Shown in pieces: positions 35,675-47,126 of a stretch of DNA of 64,000 nucleotides; within the stretch, counting starts at the first letter, position 1, and the number at the start of each line of letters is the position of its first letter. The position numbers and the translations under genes are program-made. This DNA comes from Opisthocomus hoazin (lineage: Eukaryota; Chordata; Aves; Opisthocomiformes; Opisthocomidae). A model generated the notes under the pieces. The model ran no database searches and was not told the DNA's origin. It saw only the letters and a list, made by a program, of their open reading frames with translations. The stretch lies in the NCBI RefSeq assembly GCF_030867145.1, contig NC_134454.1, positions 52,617,830 to 52,681,829 on the forward strand. Reading direction: 5' to 3'.

Positions 35675-38600
35675 ACGGACTAGGTGGCGGCTGCATAATT
35701 CCTGCAACACAAGATTGTCTTTAACTTGTATGTTTAGTACACATGCACCTACAATAAGAATTGTCCCCTAGTATATGATCTGATTCTTGCCTGTTTGTGA
35801 CTTGACTGTAAGCTTAGATATCACATAATCATATAAAGTGCACATTACCATAAAGCACCACAGCTTTATTCATATTATTATATACAACTGCCTCTTGAAC
35901 AGCTCCCAGAATCAGTACTGGTGTACTGTAGAGTAAGAGTATACTTTGAGTTTTCTTAGGAATTTCACCTGTGTCCACAGGCTTTTGCAGATGGCTTAAG
36001 TTCTTGGAAACATAGCAATTTCTCCAAAAGGATGGATAGTCCTGGGATGTGTATCTGATTGCATACTTTGTACAGTATTTCACAGTGCCCTTTCCAAACT
36101 TAGCCTATTGATTTTGCAAACTTAAGTTTCCAAATCTGTCTTGTTTCTTTATGTTCACAAGTGTTAGTGGTTTGGTCATGTAGTTCATTATTGTTCTGCC
36201 CTGGAGGATAAATGTGAGGTCCTAATTACAGGCTAGTCAATTTACATTCTGCAACTCATCATTCCTTTTTTATTCCAAGTTTAAATCTGGGTTCTATGTA
36301 AACATTTTGTTCAGGTTTGCGTGTCTCATGTCTGTCACAGATAGACACTGAGCAAGAGGTTCCCTACGACTTTAAGACTGCCTACAAAATTGAGGTCTCT
36401 TGTAAGAACTTTGGAAGTTTCCTCTTCATGTCTGATACCTATTGACAGCTTCATACTTTCTAGGTCAAGAATACTTAGTACCTTTCCTTAGTGCAGTCTG
36501 ATAAACATATAGTTTCACTTACGTATCAGTTATTAAAGTAATCTTGCATATCCAGGACAAAACAACTTTCTTCTCATATTTGTTCTCAGCAGCTCCATTG
36601 ATCTTTCCTGAGGGACTAAATTCCTGCAGGATCTCTTTGATTTTTTATCCATTGGTCTTTCTTTTCCTAAGCCCAGTCTTACGATGTGGTGTTTTGTGGC
36701 AGAGGTAAATATTCCAAAAAAACCCAACCAAAAAATCAGGAAGTATTTACCTCTCGATGATGAGTTACAAGTAAGAAGCTTGTGAGAACGAAAGGGTTTC
36801 ATTTCTTGCTCTCAGTAGTGTACTAAGTCCTCAAGAGCAGCTCTGTTCTCTTAGGAGGTTTGCAGTCCTCCGAGGAATGAAACTTTTGAAAAATACCATA
36901 CCTTTTTCCTTGTGAGAAGTCCAAAGGGATCTTACGCTGCTGGTAACCTCTTGAAACTGTGAAACAACTCTATATACGGAAGAGGTCTGTAAAATAAAGA
37001 AATAAGCACACAAAGAAAATAACAAGCCTGATTTCCAAGCAAAATTCAGCATTTGCACTAGAACGTGAAAAGGTTTAGTAGTGAAAAATATTATAAACAA
37101 ATATTCTGATGTGTTTTTAAGTCCCAGCTTGCTGGCACATGCCTAAAAGTCATCTCTGTAGCTCTGCTAGGAAGCAAGATTGTTGCTACACTGAAGTAAA
37201 CCTTTTTTCCTTCAAGATCCACATATGAAGATTTGAACTGCATCCTCAATACGACTCCATTGTCCTGCACAATGGCTTCCTGGCTCAAATACCTTAATTT
37301 AATCTATGTATTTGACATTTACTCTTACTGTTGTCTGATCTGTCAATTGGCTGATCTCTGTACCTTAGGATTCTGTTCACCAAAAGGGTTTAAACCAGCA
37401 CTTGAAATCAATGGACTTAGTATTAATTTACCAAGAAAGTACAGTAATCTGAGACAGCACTTTCTTCCCCATGTTGTCTAAAGTAAGGAAAATGAAAATC
37501 ATAAGCAAGTGGCGTGCTAAAAGTCTCTATGCAAGCAGACACCAACAAATTGTAGCAATATAAATTGATACAGCAGAGAAAATCATTCAAGCAAATCACT
37601 GTCCTTTCAATAATCTGAAGTGAAAAAACAGTTGTGTGAGAAGACCCGTAGCCTGTTATTTTCTAGTACCAAGCCAGAAAAGGAATAAAAACTAAACAGA
37701 GGTTATATCTCAGCCTGAAAAACTGCACTTACATAAATACAATGAAGCTTTTCTAATAGCGCAGCTTGAAGCGGTGCCTTTGCAAAAATGTTTTGAGTGG
37801 AAACCAAGAAAAAAGAGTACCTGATGTATAGATTTTCTGGTATCAGTAATTTCTGAATTAAACAAAGAGGGCAATTATTTCTTCAGTTAAGTGCTTTCAG
37901 GTTTGCTGATAAAATGTCTGCATAAATGTAGATAATGCATTGCTGCAGTCATTGACATGACTGTTCAAAACTTCTGCAAGCTTTGCTTTTTGCAGCCACC
38001 TCCTGTGTAATATCTCAAGGTACATTGAAGACAATTTATAGTCTGAGCCCCAAACACGTAAATTTCCACTTGAAGTTCAGAGTGAAGTCCAGTATTGACA
38101 GTTTTGTTTCTTTGGCATACTGCTGCAGCTTTCTGTACCAGGAAGTTTGATGTGTTGATAGACCGTTCTGGGAAACTGGCCTGGCGTTCTTACAGAAGCA
38201 AAGAACCAGCCATGTATCCTGTTCCTCCTCTCTCCTACACGTGCACAGCAGCAGTCAAAGCAAAGTCAAAAAGAAAAAAAAAAAATCCTCATTCCTACCA
38301 CAACAAAATATTGTATTGCACATTCTACTTGTGAAGAGGCATAAAATGAAGTGGTAGCTGTTAATCATGTAAGTTAATCCTGAACACTCTGGGGCTCTGC
38401 TAATGAAGCAAGATCACACTAGAGAACCTTTTACATATCAGACATGATTCTTCAGAAACTGCTTCAGGCCTAAAAGCTGATTGAGTAAAAATCACTATGC
38501 ATGCAATGCCACCTAATGCACAGGAAATAATTACCTCAACTTTCAAAGATCCAAATAAAAATCACTTAGCTTTTTTAATAATTTAGAAATTAATATAATC

Positions 38601-38816
38601 CATATTCCTGGCAAATATGTACAGGGACAGCTAACCCACATAGGTGAAACTGATGGGGTTTCATTACATTGTGAAGAAGTAAAGTAGAGAGTGGGGATCT
38701 CCTGTAATTTATTTTTATCTAAACCATCATTATTCAATTGATTTCAAAAAATTGACTCAGTATTTAAACTGAGGAATCTGAAATCAGAATTTGGCTTGAT
38801 GCTTAAGCAACCTATT
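35675..38816. other. Intergenic DNA with weak minus-strand exon-like segments
   Basis: No recognised gene. On the minus strand, 36902-36986 (85 bp) is open and bounded by a T-rich acceptor (TTTCTTTATTTTACAG) and a donor (AAAAAG then GTATGG). A neighbouring open segment ends at 37202 with AAG then GTTTAC, and another ends near 36752 with GAGAG then GTAAAT. The phases of the first two are compatible. The translation is not recognised. These may be chance, or exons of an uncharacterised minus-strand transcript. Confidence 0.35.
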
Positions 38817-39303
38817 TGTCCTGGTTTCAGCTGGGAGAGAGTTAATTTTCTTCCTAATATCTGGTACAGAGCAGTGTTTTGGATTTGGGATGAGAATAAT
38901 GTTGATAACACACTGATGTTTTAGTTGTTGCTGGGCAGTGCTTACATGAAGTCAAGGAATTTTCATCTTCCCTCGCCCTGCCAGCGATGAGGCTGGGGGG
39001 TGCACAAGAAGCTGGGAGGCGACACAGCCAGGACAGCTGACCCCAGCTGGCTAAAAGGATATTCCATACCATATGATATCATGCTGAATATATAAACTGG
39101 GGGGAGCTGACAGGGTGCGGCAGCCGCTGCCTGAGGACAACTTTTTTTTTTTTTTTCCCCTTCCTTTTCTGTTCTGTTAAACTGTCTTTATCTCAGCCCC
39201 GGAGTGTTACCTTTTTTCCAGTTCTCTCCTCCATTCCACTGCTGGGGGGAGTGAGCAAACGGCTTTGTGGTGTTTAGCTGCCTGCCAGGTTAAACCACAA
39301 CCA
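38817..39303 (+). mobile_element. Solo LTR of an endogenous retrovirus, about 0.49 kb
   Basis: Begins TGTCCTGGTTTCAGCTGGGA and ends GGTTAAACCACAACCA, wording shared by a very common bird LTR group. A TATATAA box at 39089-39095 lies about 200 bp before the 3' end, and a pure T-run at about 39142-39156 follows. TATT occurs immediately outside both ends (38813-38816 and 39304-39307), a possible short target duplication. No internal retroviral genes remain. The ERVL-type assignment is from memory. Confidence 0.8.
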
Positions 39304-42300
39304 TATTCATCAGCCAGAATTTTGATTTTTAATCACTTAATGTGTTCTAATATTTAACTAGAAATGGTTATAAATCCTTCGAGATCCTTCAAGTGTTCTT
39401 GGGCAAGTACGGCTGCTGTGAATGTGCTCACGATCTGACATTTATCAAAAATCTGAATTTATCAAACACTACAGACAGGGAAGCTCCATGACACAAATAT
39501 ATTTAGCAGAAGGACTTGTCAAGAAAGTGGAGGAGAACAATATTTTTAGGACTGAAATGGAAGGGCCTTCAACTCCGTAGTAATCTTCTCTTTGTTAAAT
39601 ACAGTGTTGACATTCACTCAAGAACTAGCCAACCGGCAGAGAAAAGTTAATATGAACTTGGCAGCATTTTTCAGTGCTCAGGAAGACAACTCTTTTTCTA
39701 GCCTTTTCTCTATTAATTCACTAATCCATGCCCTTGAAATAAGTCTATAAGAAAGCTACAATAAAAGCAAATAGAGAGGCTGATTAAATTCCTATAGAAA
39801 GGTCAGAAAGACAGAGGTACTGATCTTCCTTGAACTTCCATATTTGTCTGTGTGCTTTTTCCATCTGGCTGCAGTGAGCATGAATGGGACATACAAAATG
39901 TAATAACGTCATTCACATTGAGAATAACTTACACAGCTGAGTGTCCTCACTGAATTGGGTGAAGCCACAAACTGTGAATCTGAACCTTACTTAAGTCTCA
40001 GCCCTATGTGGTAATTAATAAAGTCTTGGGCTTATGTATTACTGAAACAAAACTAGATACAGTGATACCAACCAGCCCATGAAGTTGCGCTTGCGCCTTA
40101 CCTATGACCATTGTCCTCGGATTGTTTGTTGGATTGTTTGTTTGCTTCTAAATTTGACCTTTTGGAGGATGATGAGTTGCATATTGAGGAGTGATGTGGA
40201 GAGTGAGCTGCTGGGAATAGGTCAGTGCAGTGAAAGGTCAGAAAAAGCATAACTGCAGTTGGTGTTGGTATGTGTTATTTCACAGCTTCTTCTCAAAGAT
40301 TTTTCAGAATATATCAAACTTCTGAGTCATTTGATATTGAGTTCCTCCAAAAGGCAACAGGTTTGGAAACTTACATTCTAGTTAACAGGCATACTATGGG
40401 CAGTAAAAATTTATTAAATATTTAGCATGAAAACAGAAGTGTAGTTCAAAATAGATGTGCACACAGATTGTCTCCCATGGCTTGATTTCTTCTTAAAAGG
40501 AGAAGAAAATGTCAGTTTGCTTAGTTTTTTTTATATTCTGTAACATCAAACAGTTTGAATGCTTTTGTGCCATGTCCTTACTTGTCTTGAGACAGTTAAT
40601 AACTGCTGAAGTCACTTGTCTGATATGAGAAAATATCGATCTGAAAACTAAACAGATTATTTCTTCTCTTTTGTGAAGGAAGGAAGTGAAAGATTATACA
40701 AACCATCCCAGAATATGCTGCCTTTTTTCACCCACCAGTAAATCTTCTGCAATACCTCAGAATATGTTCCATGTTAGTACATCCTGGCTGCCAGGTACTG
40801 ATCTTGATTAATTACATGATGTAATTAATTTTGCAAGTACAAGGTTGCCAAAATTCACAATGCCATATACAAATCTCTGATTTAATTTTTAGGCAACAAA
40901 GGACTATGTGAATCTCTTTATGAAACCTATCTGATACTAGACTGACAATGGCTATGAAGAATACTGAATTTGTGGGGATAATTAGTTCTGTAAGGTAAAG
41001 CAGGCTCTACAGGATCTTCTGCTCAACCTGTTCTGTAGCATAAATTATAGGTTCCCACTGCTATTTCTATGCCAAGATAAATAGTGTGGGGTAAAATGAG
41101 CAATCCAAGTGCAGTAGGTAGTGATATTAATAATGTAGAAAAACTGGTTAGAATCTAGGACGGAGTTAGATGGGGTGTTTTGAACCTCTACAGCTCAGGA
41201 TATCCTTGAGAAAGTAAGTGAAATAAGAGACGTCCTAAAACAATCCCAAGGTTTGGGTTGGTTGTTTTTTTCTGGGGGGCGGGCAAGGGAGAAGAAGTGA
41301 TTTTTGATTATAACTCTCAGTGAGGAAAACAGCCATTGTTTCTAGTTCCGATGGATGCAGTTTAACTGGGAGAACTGAGGGAGACACACACAGTGCTCTC
41401 ATGATGTAATTAATTTTGCAGCAAACATACCAGCTGCGTTATTCAGACCATGCAATCCTTGCTACTCTTAGGGCAAGACAAAATGACCTAGCTGCAGCCT
41501 GGACAGCAGCTCTGTCAGCCCTCACGTATGGCAGGTGAGCTAGCTTCCGATGTCGCCACCAGCAGTCACTTTCCATCATCCACCAAGGAACTCACTGAAA
41601 TCAGCAGGTCATATCTGGTGTGGAAGGCAGAGCAAGTGTCATGCTGGAAGGAGCCCTGTGAGACAAGTTGGTGATGTAAAAGTGGATGGAATAAGGCTGA
41701 TATCTCTGTTATAAAAAGCTATTTAAGACAAACTTCCAAGTAAGAGTGTAACCTACTAGACACCATGCTGGAACCAAAGGACATATTCTCCTCATTTGCA
41801 GCCCTGTGTTTGGCATCTCCCACGTCACCAGATCCAACCTTTGGCACATGTGTAATTTGCATCTTTGCAATGGTATTAACACAATAGGTTGCATGATGCT
41901 GAGTAAAAGAAACTGGAGAGAAAGAAGCAAGAAAATAAGGTGAAAGGTTAGAATTTCAAAGAAATTAGAGGGAGTTACATGAGGAAATTAATCTGATTTA
42001 ACAGCTCAATTCTAAGTATTGCAGTAGGGCTACTTTCTTCTTTAACACCTTGTTTTCTGATATGGGTGACTATTATTTATTATACAATGCACACCCTAAA
42101 TGCACGGTTATTTGCAAAAAAAAGAGCAGGAAACAGGTGGATAGAATAACAGTTATTTGTTAGCAGCCCTGACCCTAGGAACAGCCTTTTATCCTTCCAT
42201 ATTTGGCATCTTTTTGCAATTAGACAGCACAAATTAGTTGTGCTTGGTTTGACTTTGGGTAGGATATGATTTAGGAAGAACTAAGCAGAAAAAAATGCCT

Positions 42301-43239
42301 TTTGCTTATTGTTTCTAAGTACTGCTTCTAATAAGAATTTGCCTGTCTATGGGGGAAAAGCTAGCTTTTGAGGAAATGTAGCTTGACTTTGCCCTTAGTT
42401 GTTTAAATCCATACATGGTTAGTAGAAAGCAGTTTGATACTTCATCTAGTTCATTAGAGCGTTCGTGTTTATGGAATCAGCATCGCTGCTATTTGTGCTG
42501 TTTTAACTTTAGGGCCTTATTCCATTCTCCTAGCCCCCAACCTAAAGAAATCAGAAACTGGTATTACTGCTGTGTTTCTTTGTACCTGTCTTCTGTATTC
42601 GTAGGTTTTCCCTTGTTGTGCAAATATTTGTGTTAAGAAAACAGAAGAGGTTGCAGCCAAATAGCATGCAAGGAGAAGGGTCTCTTTGCAGTGGCAGGCC
42701 TGAGAGATGATTAGGGCTATTTCTTCAGCAGGCAGCAGAAAGAAGATTGCTAAATGAAAGGGTGGCTGCCTTTATACATGAAGGGCAGTGCTGTCCCAAA
42801 TGCAGGCGCGCCCCACACATGCTTGGGAACCAGCATCACGTATTGGTGATGGCAGGAGTATTACAAACTCCAGGTTCCTTTCAACAATGAGAAATTTTCA
42901 CCAGAATCTTTCTTGTTTGCTCAGCCGTTGCTTAGTGTGTGAACAAGGCTGTAACAGCCAGCCCAGGGAAGGAAAGAAGAAAATGATCTCAAAACCCGAT
43001 AATTAGCACGCAGGGAAAAAACATTTCAGCCATTTCCTTTGCTACTTCCTCCCTGCAATGTCAGTCACTAGGACAATCATTTCATCTTCTGCTCCTTCTG
43101 ATGCTGTTGCATAGATGAAAAAGCTTTCTCCCTCGTAGCTTGAAAGTTAACAAAGCCTCTTCAGGTTTCCATAAACAGAATAGAGGTAAGGGCCTGTGCA
43201 GGGTATTCCTGGACGTAAAAAAGCCAATCTACCACTAGG
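39304..43239. other. Intergenic DNA, no recognised gene
   Basis: AT-rich DNA. It holds a 23-bp palindrome (40807-40829) and a 21-bp exact repeat of part of it at 41400-41420, listed separately. Short minus-strand open stretches at about 42.6 and 43.0-43.1 kb have possible splice sites but no recognised similarity. Confidence 0.45.
40807..40829. repeat. 23-bp palindrome, partly repeated 585 bp away
   Basis: Two 11-base arms, ATTAATTACAT and its exact complement, around a central G at 40818. The right part (21 bases, 40815-40835) recurs exactly at 41400-41420. It contains TAATTA cores of the homeodomain type. Function unknown. Confidence 0.8.
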
Positions 43240-46200
43240 GCAATACATCTCGTCTGGTGCAGCCCTCGGATTACTACCCCCTCTTGGTAATGCAGGTTGG
43301 CAGGGATGAGATCGCGGAGAGAAGTCCCAAGGCCATCAAAAGGGACTTCAGGGCACTGGGGTGACTGGTTGAGGGATCAGTGGCGCAATCCCATCAGGGG
43401 CAGGGAAGAGCACTGAAAGGGGCAGGAAAACTCACAGGTGGCTCAGGGACTGGTGCCATCAGTCGAATTTTGGTTTCTTTCATCATGGGGAGGTTTACAT
43501 GGCACTGGGCCTGATGGTGACAGACAAAGTCCAGCTGTCTCAAAGGGGAAAAAGGATTCTTGGCCACGAGCTGGCGGGGCTCATTGAGAGGGCTTTAAAC
43601 TAGGTTCGAAGGGGGAAGGGGATATTGCCCAGCTCACTAGGGATGAGCCCAGGCTTGGCGTGCCAGACTCAGGGGTGAGATTGACAGCCCAGCTCAAGTG
43701 CGTCTACACCAACACACGTAACATGGGCAATAAACAGGAGGAGCTGGAAGCCATTATACAGCAGGACGGCTACGACTTGGTCGCCATCACAGAAACGTGG
43801 TGGGACAACTCGCATGACTGGCATGCTGTCATGGATGGCTACAGACTCTTTAGGAAAGACAGGCCAACAAGGAGAGGTGGGGGAGTTGCTCTATATGTGA
43901 GGGAGCAACTGGAATGCGTTGAGCTTGGCCTGGGGGCAAATGAGGAACGAGTTGAGAGCTTGTGGGTTAGAATTAAGGGACAGGCTCACATGGGTGACAT
44001 TACGGTGGGTGTGTACTACAGGCCACCTGACCAGGAGGAGGAAGTTGATGAGGCCTTCTACAGGCAGCTGCAAGCAGCCTCACAGTCACAGGCCCTGGTT
44101 CTCATGGGGGACTTCAACCACCCTGACATCAGCTGGGAAGACCATACAGCTAGGCAGGCGCAATCCAGGAGGTTCCTGCAGAGCATCGATGATAACTTTC
44201 TGACACAAGTGGTGGAGGAACCAACAAGGAAAGGCGCTCTGCTGGACCTTGTACTAACAAACAAGGAGGGACTGGTTGAGGATGTGAAGGCTGGAGGTAG
44301 ACTTGGCTGCAGCGACCATGAAATGGTGGAGTTCAGGATCCTGCGTGGAGGAAGCAGGGTGATATGCAGGATCAAAACCTTGGACTTCAGGAGAGCTAAC
44401 TTTGGTCTCTTCAGGGACATACTGGAAGGAATCCCGTGGGCCAGGGCTCTCAAAGGCAGGGGTGTCCAAGAGTGCTGGTCGCTGTTTAAACATCACTTCC
44501 TCCATGCTCAGGAGTGGTGCATCCCCCTGAAAAAAAAATGTAGCAAAGGAGGCAGGAGACCTGCATGGTTAAACAAGGAGCTTCTAGAGGAGCTCAGGTG
44601 GAAGAGAAAGGTCCATGGAATGTGGAAAGAGAGACAGACCACTTGGGAGGAATACAGGAACGTTGTCAGAGGATGCAGAGATGTAACGAGGAAGCCCAAG
44701 GCCCACCTGGAATTGAACCTGGCAACGGATCTCAGAAACAACAAGAAGGGCTTCTTCAACTACATCAGCAGCAAAAGGAAGGCTAGGGACAATGTGGGGC
44801 CGCTGCTGAATGAGGTGGGTGTCCTGGTGACAGAGGATGCAGAGAAGGCAGAGCTACTGAATGCATTCTTTGCTTCAGTCTTCAGTGCCAAGGCAGGCCC
44901 TCAGGAATCCCAGGCCCCGAAGGTAAGAGAGGAAGCCTACAGAGAGGACGACTTTCCCTTGGTCGAAGAGGACTGCGTGAGGGACCACTTAAGCAATCTG
45001 GATGCCCACAAATCCACGGGTCCCGACGGAATGCACCCACAGGTGCTGAGGGAGCTGGCAGATGTCATTGCTGAGCCACTCTCCATCATCTTTGAGAGGT
45101 CCTGGAGGACAGGAGAGGTGCCCGAGCACTGGAGGAAAGCCAATGTCACTCCAACCTGCAAAAAGGGCAAGAAGGAGGACCCAGGGAACTACAGGCCGGT
45201 CAGCCTCACCTCCATCCCGGGAAAAATGATGGAGCAGCTCATTCTAGAGGTCATCATCAAGCAAGTGGAGGAAAAGAAGGTTATCAGCAGTAGTCAACAT
45301 GGATTCACCAAGGGGAAATCATGTTTGACCAATCTGATAGCTTTCTATGATGGTGTGACTGGCTGGGTAGATGAGGGGAGAGCAGTGGATGTTGTCTACC
45401 TCGACTTCAGCAAGGCTTTCAACACTGTCTCCCATAATATCCTCCTAGGGAAGCTGAGGAAGTGTGGGCTGGAGGAGTGGTCGGTGAGGTGGATTGAGAA
45501 CTGGCTGAATGGCAGAACTCAGAGGGTTGTCATCAGCGGCGCTGAGTCTAGTTGGAGGCCGGTAACTAGTGGTGTCCTCTGGGGGTCAGTACTGGGCCCA
45601 GTCTTGTTCAACTTCTTCATCAACGACCTGAATGAAGAGTTAAGAGTGTACCCTCAGCAGGTTTGCTGATGACACAAAACTGGGAGGAGTGGTAGATACA
45701 CCGGCAGGCTGTGCTGCCATTCAGCAAGACCTGGACAGGCTGGAAAGATGAGCAGAAAGGAACCTGATGAAATTCAACAAGGGCAAGTGCAGGGTCCTGC
45801 ACCTGGGGAGGAACAACCCCATGCATCAGTACAGGCTTGGGGTGGACCTGCTGGAGAGCAGCTCTGCAGAGAGGGACCTGGGTGTGCCAGTGAACGACAG
45901 GTTGACCATGAGCCAGCAGTGTGCCCTGGCTGCCAAGAAAGCTAATGGGATCCTGGGGTGCATTAAGAGGAGTATGGCCAGCAGGTTGAGGGAGGTTCTC
46001 CTTCCCCTCTACTCTGCCCTAGTGAGGCCCCATCTGGTGTATTGTGTCCAGTTCTGGGCTCCCCACTTCAAGAAAGATGAAGAGCTACTGGACAGAGTCC
46101 AGCGGAGGGCTACAAGGATGATGAGGGGACTGGATCATCTCTCCTATGAGGAAAGGCTGAGGGAGCTGGGCTTGTTCAGCCTGAAGAAGAGAAGGCTGCG

Positions 46201-46547
46201 AGGGGACCTAATAAATGGTTACAAATATCTGAAGGGTGGGTGTCAGGAGGATGGGGCCAAACTCTTTTCAGTGGTGCCCAGAGACAGGACAAGGGGCAAC
46301 GGGCACAAACTGAAGCATAGGAAGTTCTGTCTGAACATGAGAAAGAACTTCTTCACTCTGAGGATGACAGAGCACTGGAACAGGCTGCCCAGGGAGGCTG
46401 TGGAGTCTCCTTCTCTGGAGATATTCAAGACCCACCTGGACAAGGTCCTGTGCAGCCTGCTCTGGGTGACCCTGCTTCGACAGGGGGGCTGGACTAGATG
46501 ACCCACAGAGGTCCCTTCCAACCACGAACATTCTGTGATTCTGTGAT
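43240..46547 (+). mobile_element. CR1 LINE, 3.3 kb, nearly complete ORF2
   Basis: The left part (about 43240-43600) is the frameshifted end of CR1 ORF1; the usual ending, roughly [13 protein letters not shown], is recognisable just before 43600. ORF2 follows from 43660. The 3' terminus has two ATTCTGTG octamers at 46530-46545. The 5' end is truncated somewhere near 43.24 kb. It is of the same subfamily as the short copy at 58441-58684. It inserted immediately beyond the candidate polyadenylation signal of the minus-strand gene candidate at 47-50 kb. Confidence 0.92.
43660..46501 (+). pseudogene. CR1 ORF2: endonuclease and reverse transcriptase, broken
   Basis: The first frame (43660-45669, 669 codons) covers an apurinic-type endonuclease, with [38 protein letters not shown] and the CSDHEMVEF His block visible. 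It continues through a linker into the reverse transcriptase boxes HGFTKGKSC and [12 protein letters not shown] frameshift between about 45640 and 45660 then loses the frame just before the FADDTK box. An in-frame TGA follows at about 45748 in the restored frame. The C-terminal 244 codons are open at 45767-46501. Two lesions in about 2.8 kb make it a recent but inactive copy. Confidence 0.9.
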
Positions 46548-47126
46548 CTCTTGTGGTTTTGAGAGGTTACTGTTCTTCCCAGCACTTCTAAATACAACTT
46601 CCATGCTGTGAATGAGTCCAGTGGCTACTGGTTCAACTTTTTATTCTTTACGTTATTGTGAAACGACATTTCTTGCAGTAAAGACAGACAGTTTTGACAA
46701 ACTGGCTTATATTCTTTTGCAAAGTGTTCCCAAACTTGTGAAGACTCATAAGCATCAAATATCTGCTCCTTTTACCTCTTGTACTCATTCTCACTTAAGC
46801 TTATGCCCTTCTAACAGGCTCTTCCTTCTCAGAGATTGCCCTTTTCTGCAAGCCTTTAGCACCTTTGATTTCTCTTCTTCCCCAAGGCAAGTGAGAATTG
46901 CTTAAATTCTAGGTCAGATTAAACTATTTTTGGAAAATGGACAAATAAGGAGGGCTGTAAAATGCATTTAAAGTCTCTTTGCAAAAAAAGCCTGGGTTCT
47001 CCAGCAGTTTTAAAATTCAGAGAATTTTAAGTGCTAACCATGAACTATGTCCAGATGGGAAGACACAATGCTATGCAGAGACAAGGGAAAGCAGTTAAGC
47101 TAGCTGAAAGCAGTGCTGTGCATTTT
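46548..47126. other. Short intergenic stretch
   Basis: No gene recognised. It would hold the 3' UTR of the minus-strand candidate gene if that model is right. The only clear signal is an AATAAA on the minus strand at 46640-46645. Confidence 0.4.
46640..46645 (-). terminator. Candidate polyadenylation signal of minus-strand gene model
   Basis: The plus strand reads TTTATT, giving AATAAA on the minus strand about 480 bp beyond the proposed stop codon at 47127. Confidence 0.25.

Noticed and set aside
43000-43145. Minus-strand open stretch that looks coding (two frames open)
   Set aside because: Two different frames are open at once and the acceptor is weak; it sits against the CR1 5' edge. Too ambiguous to call.
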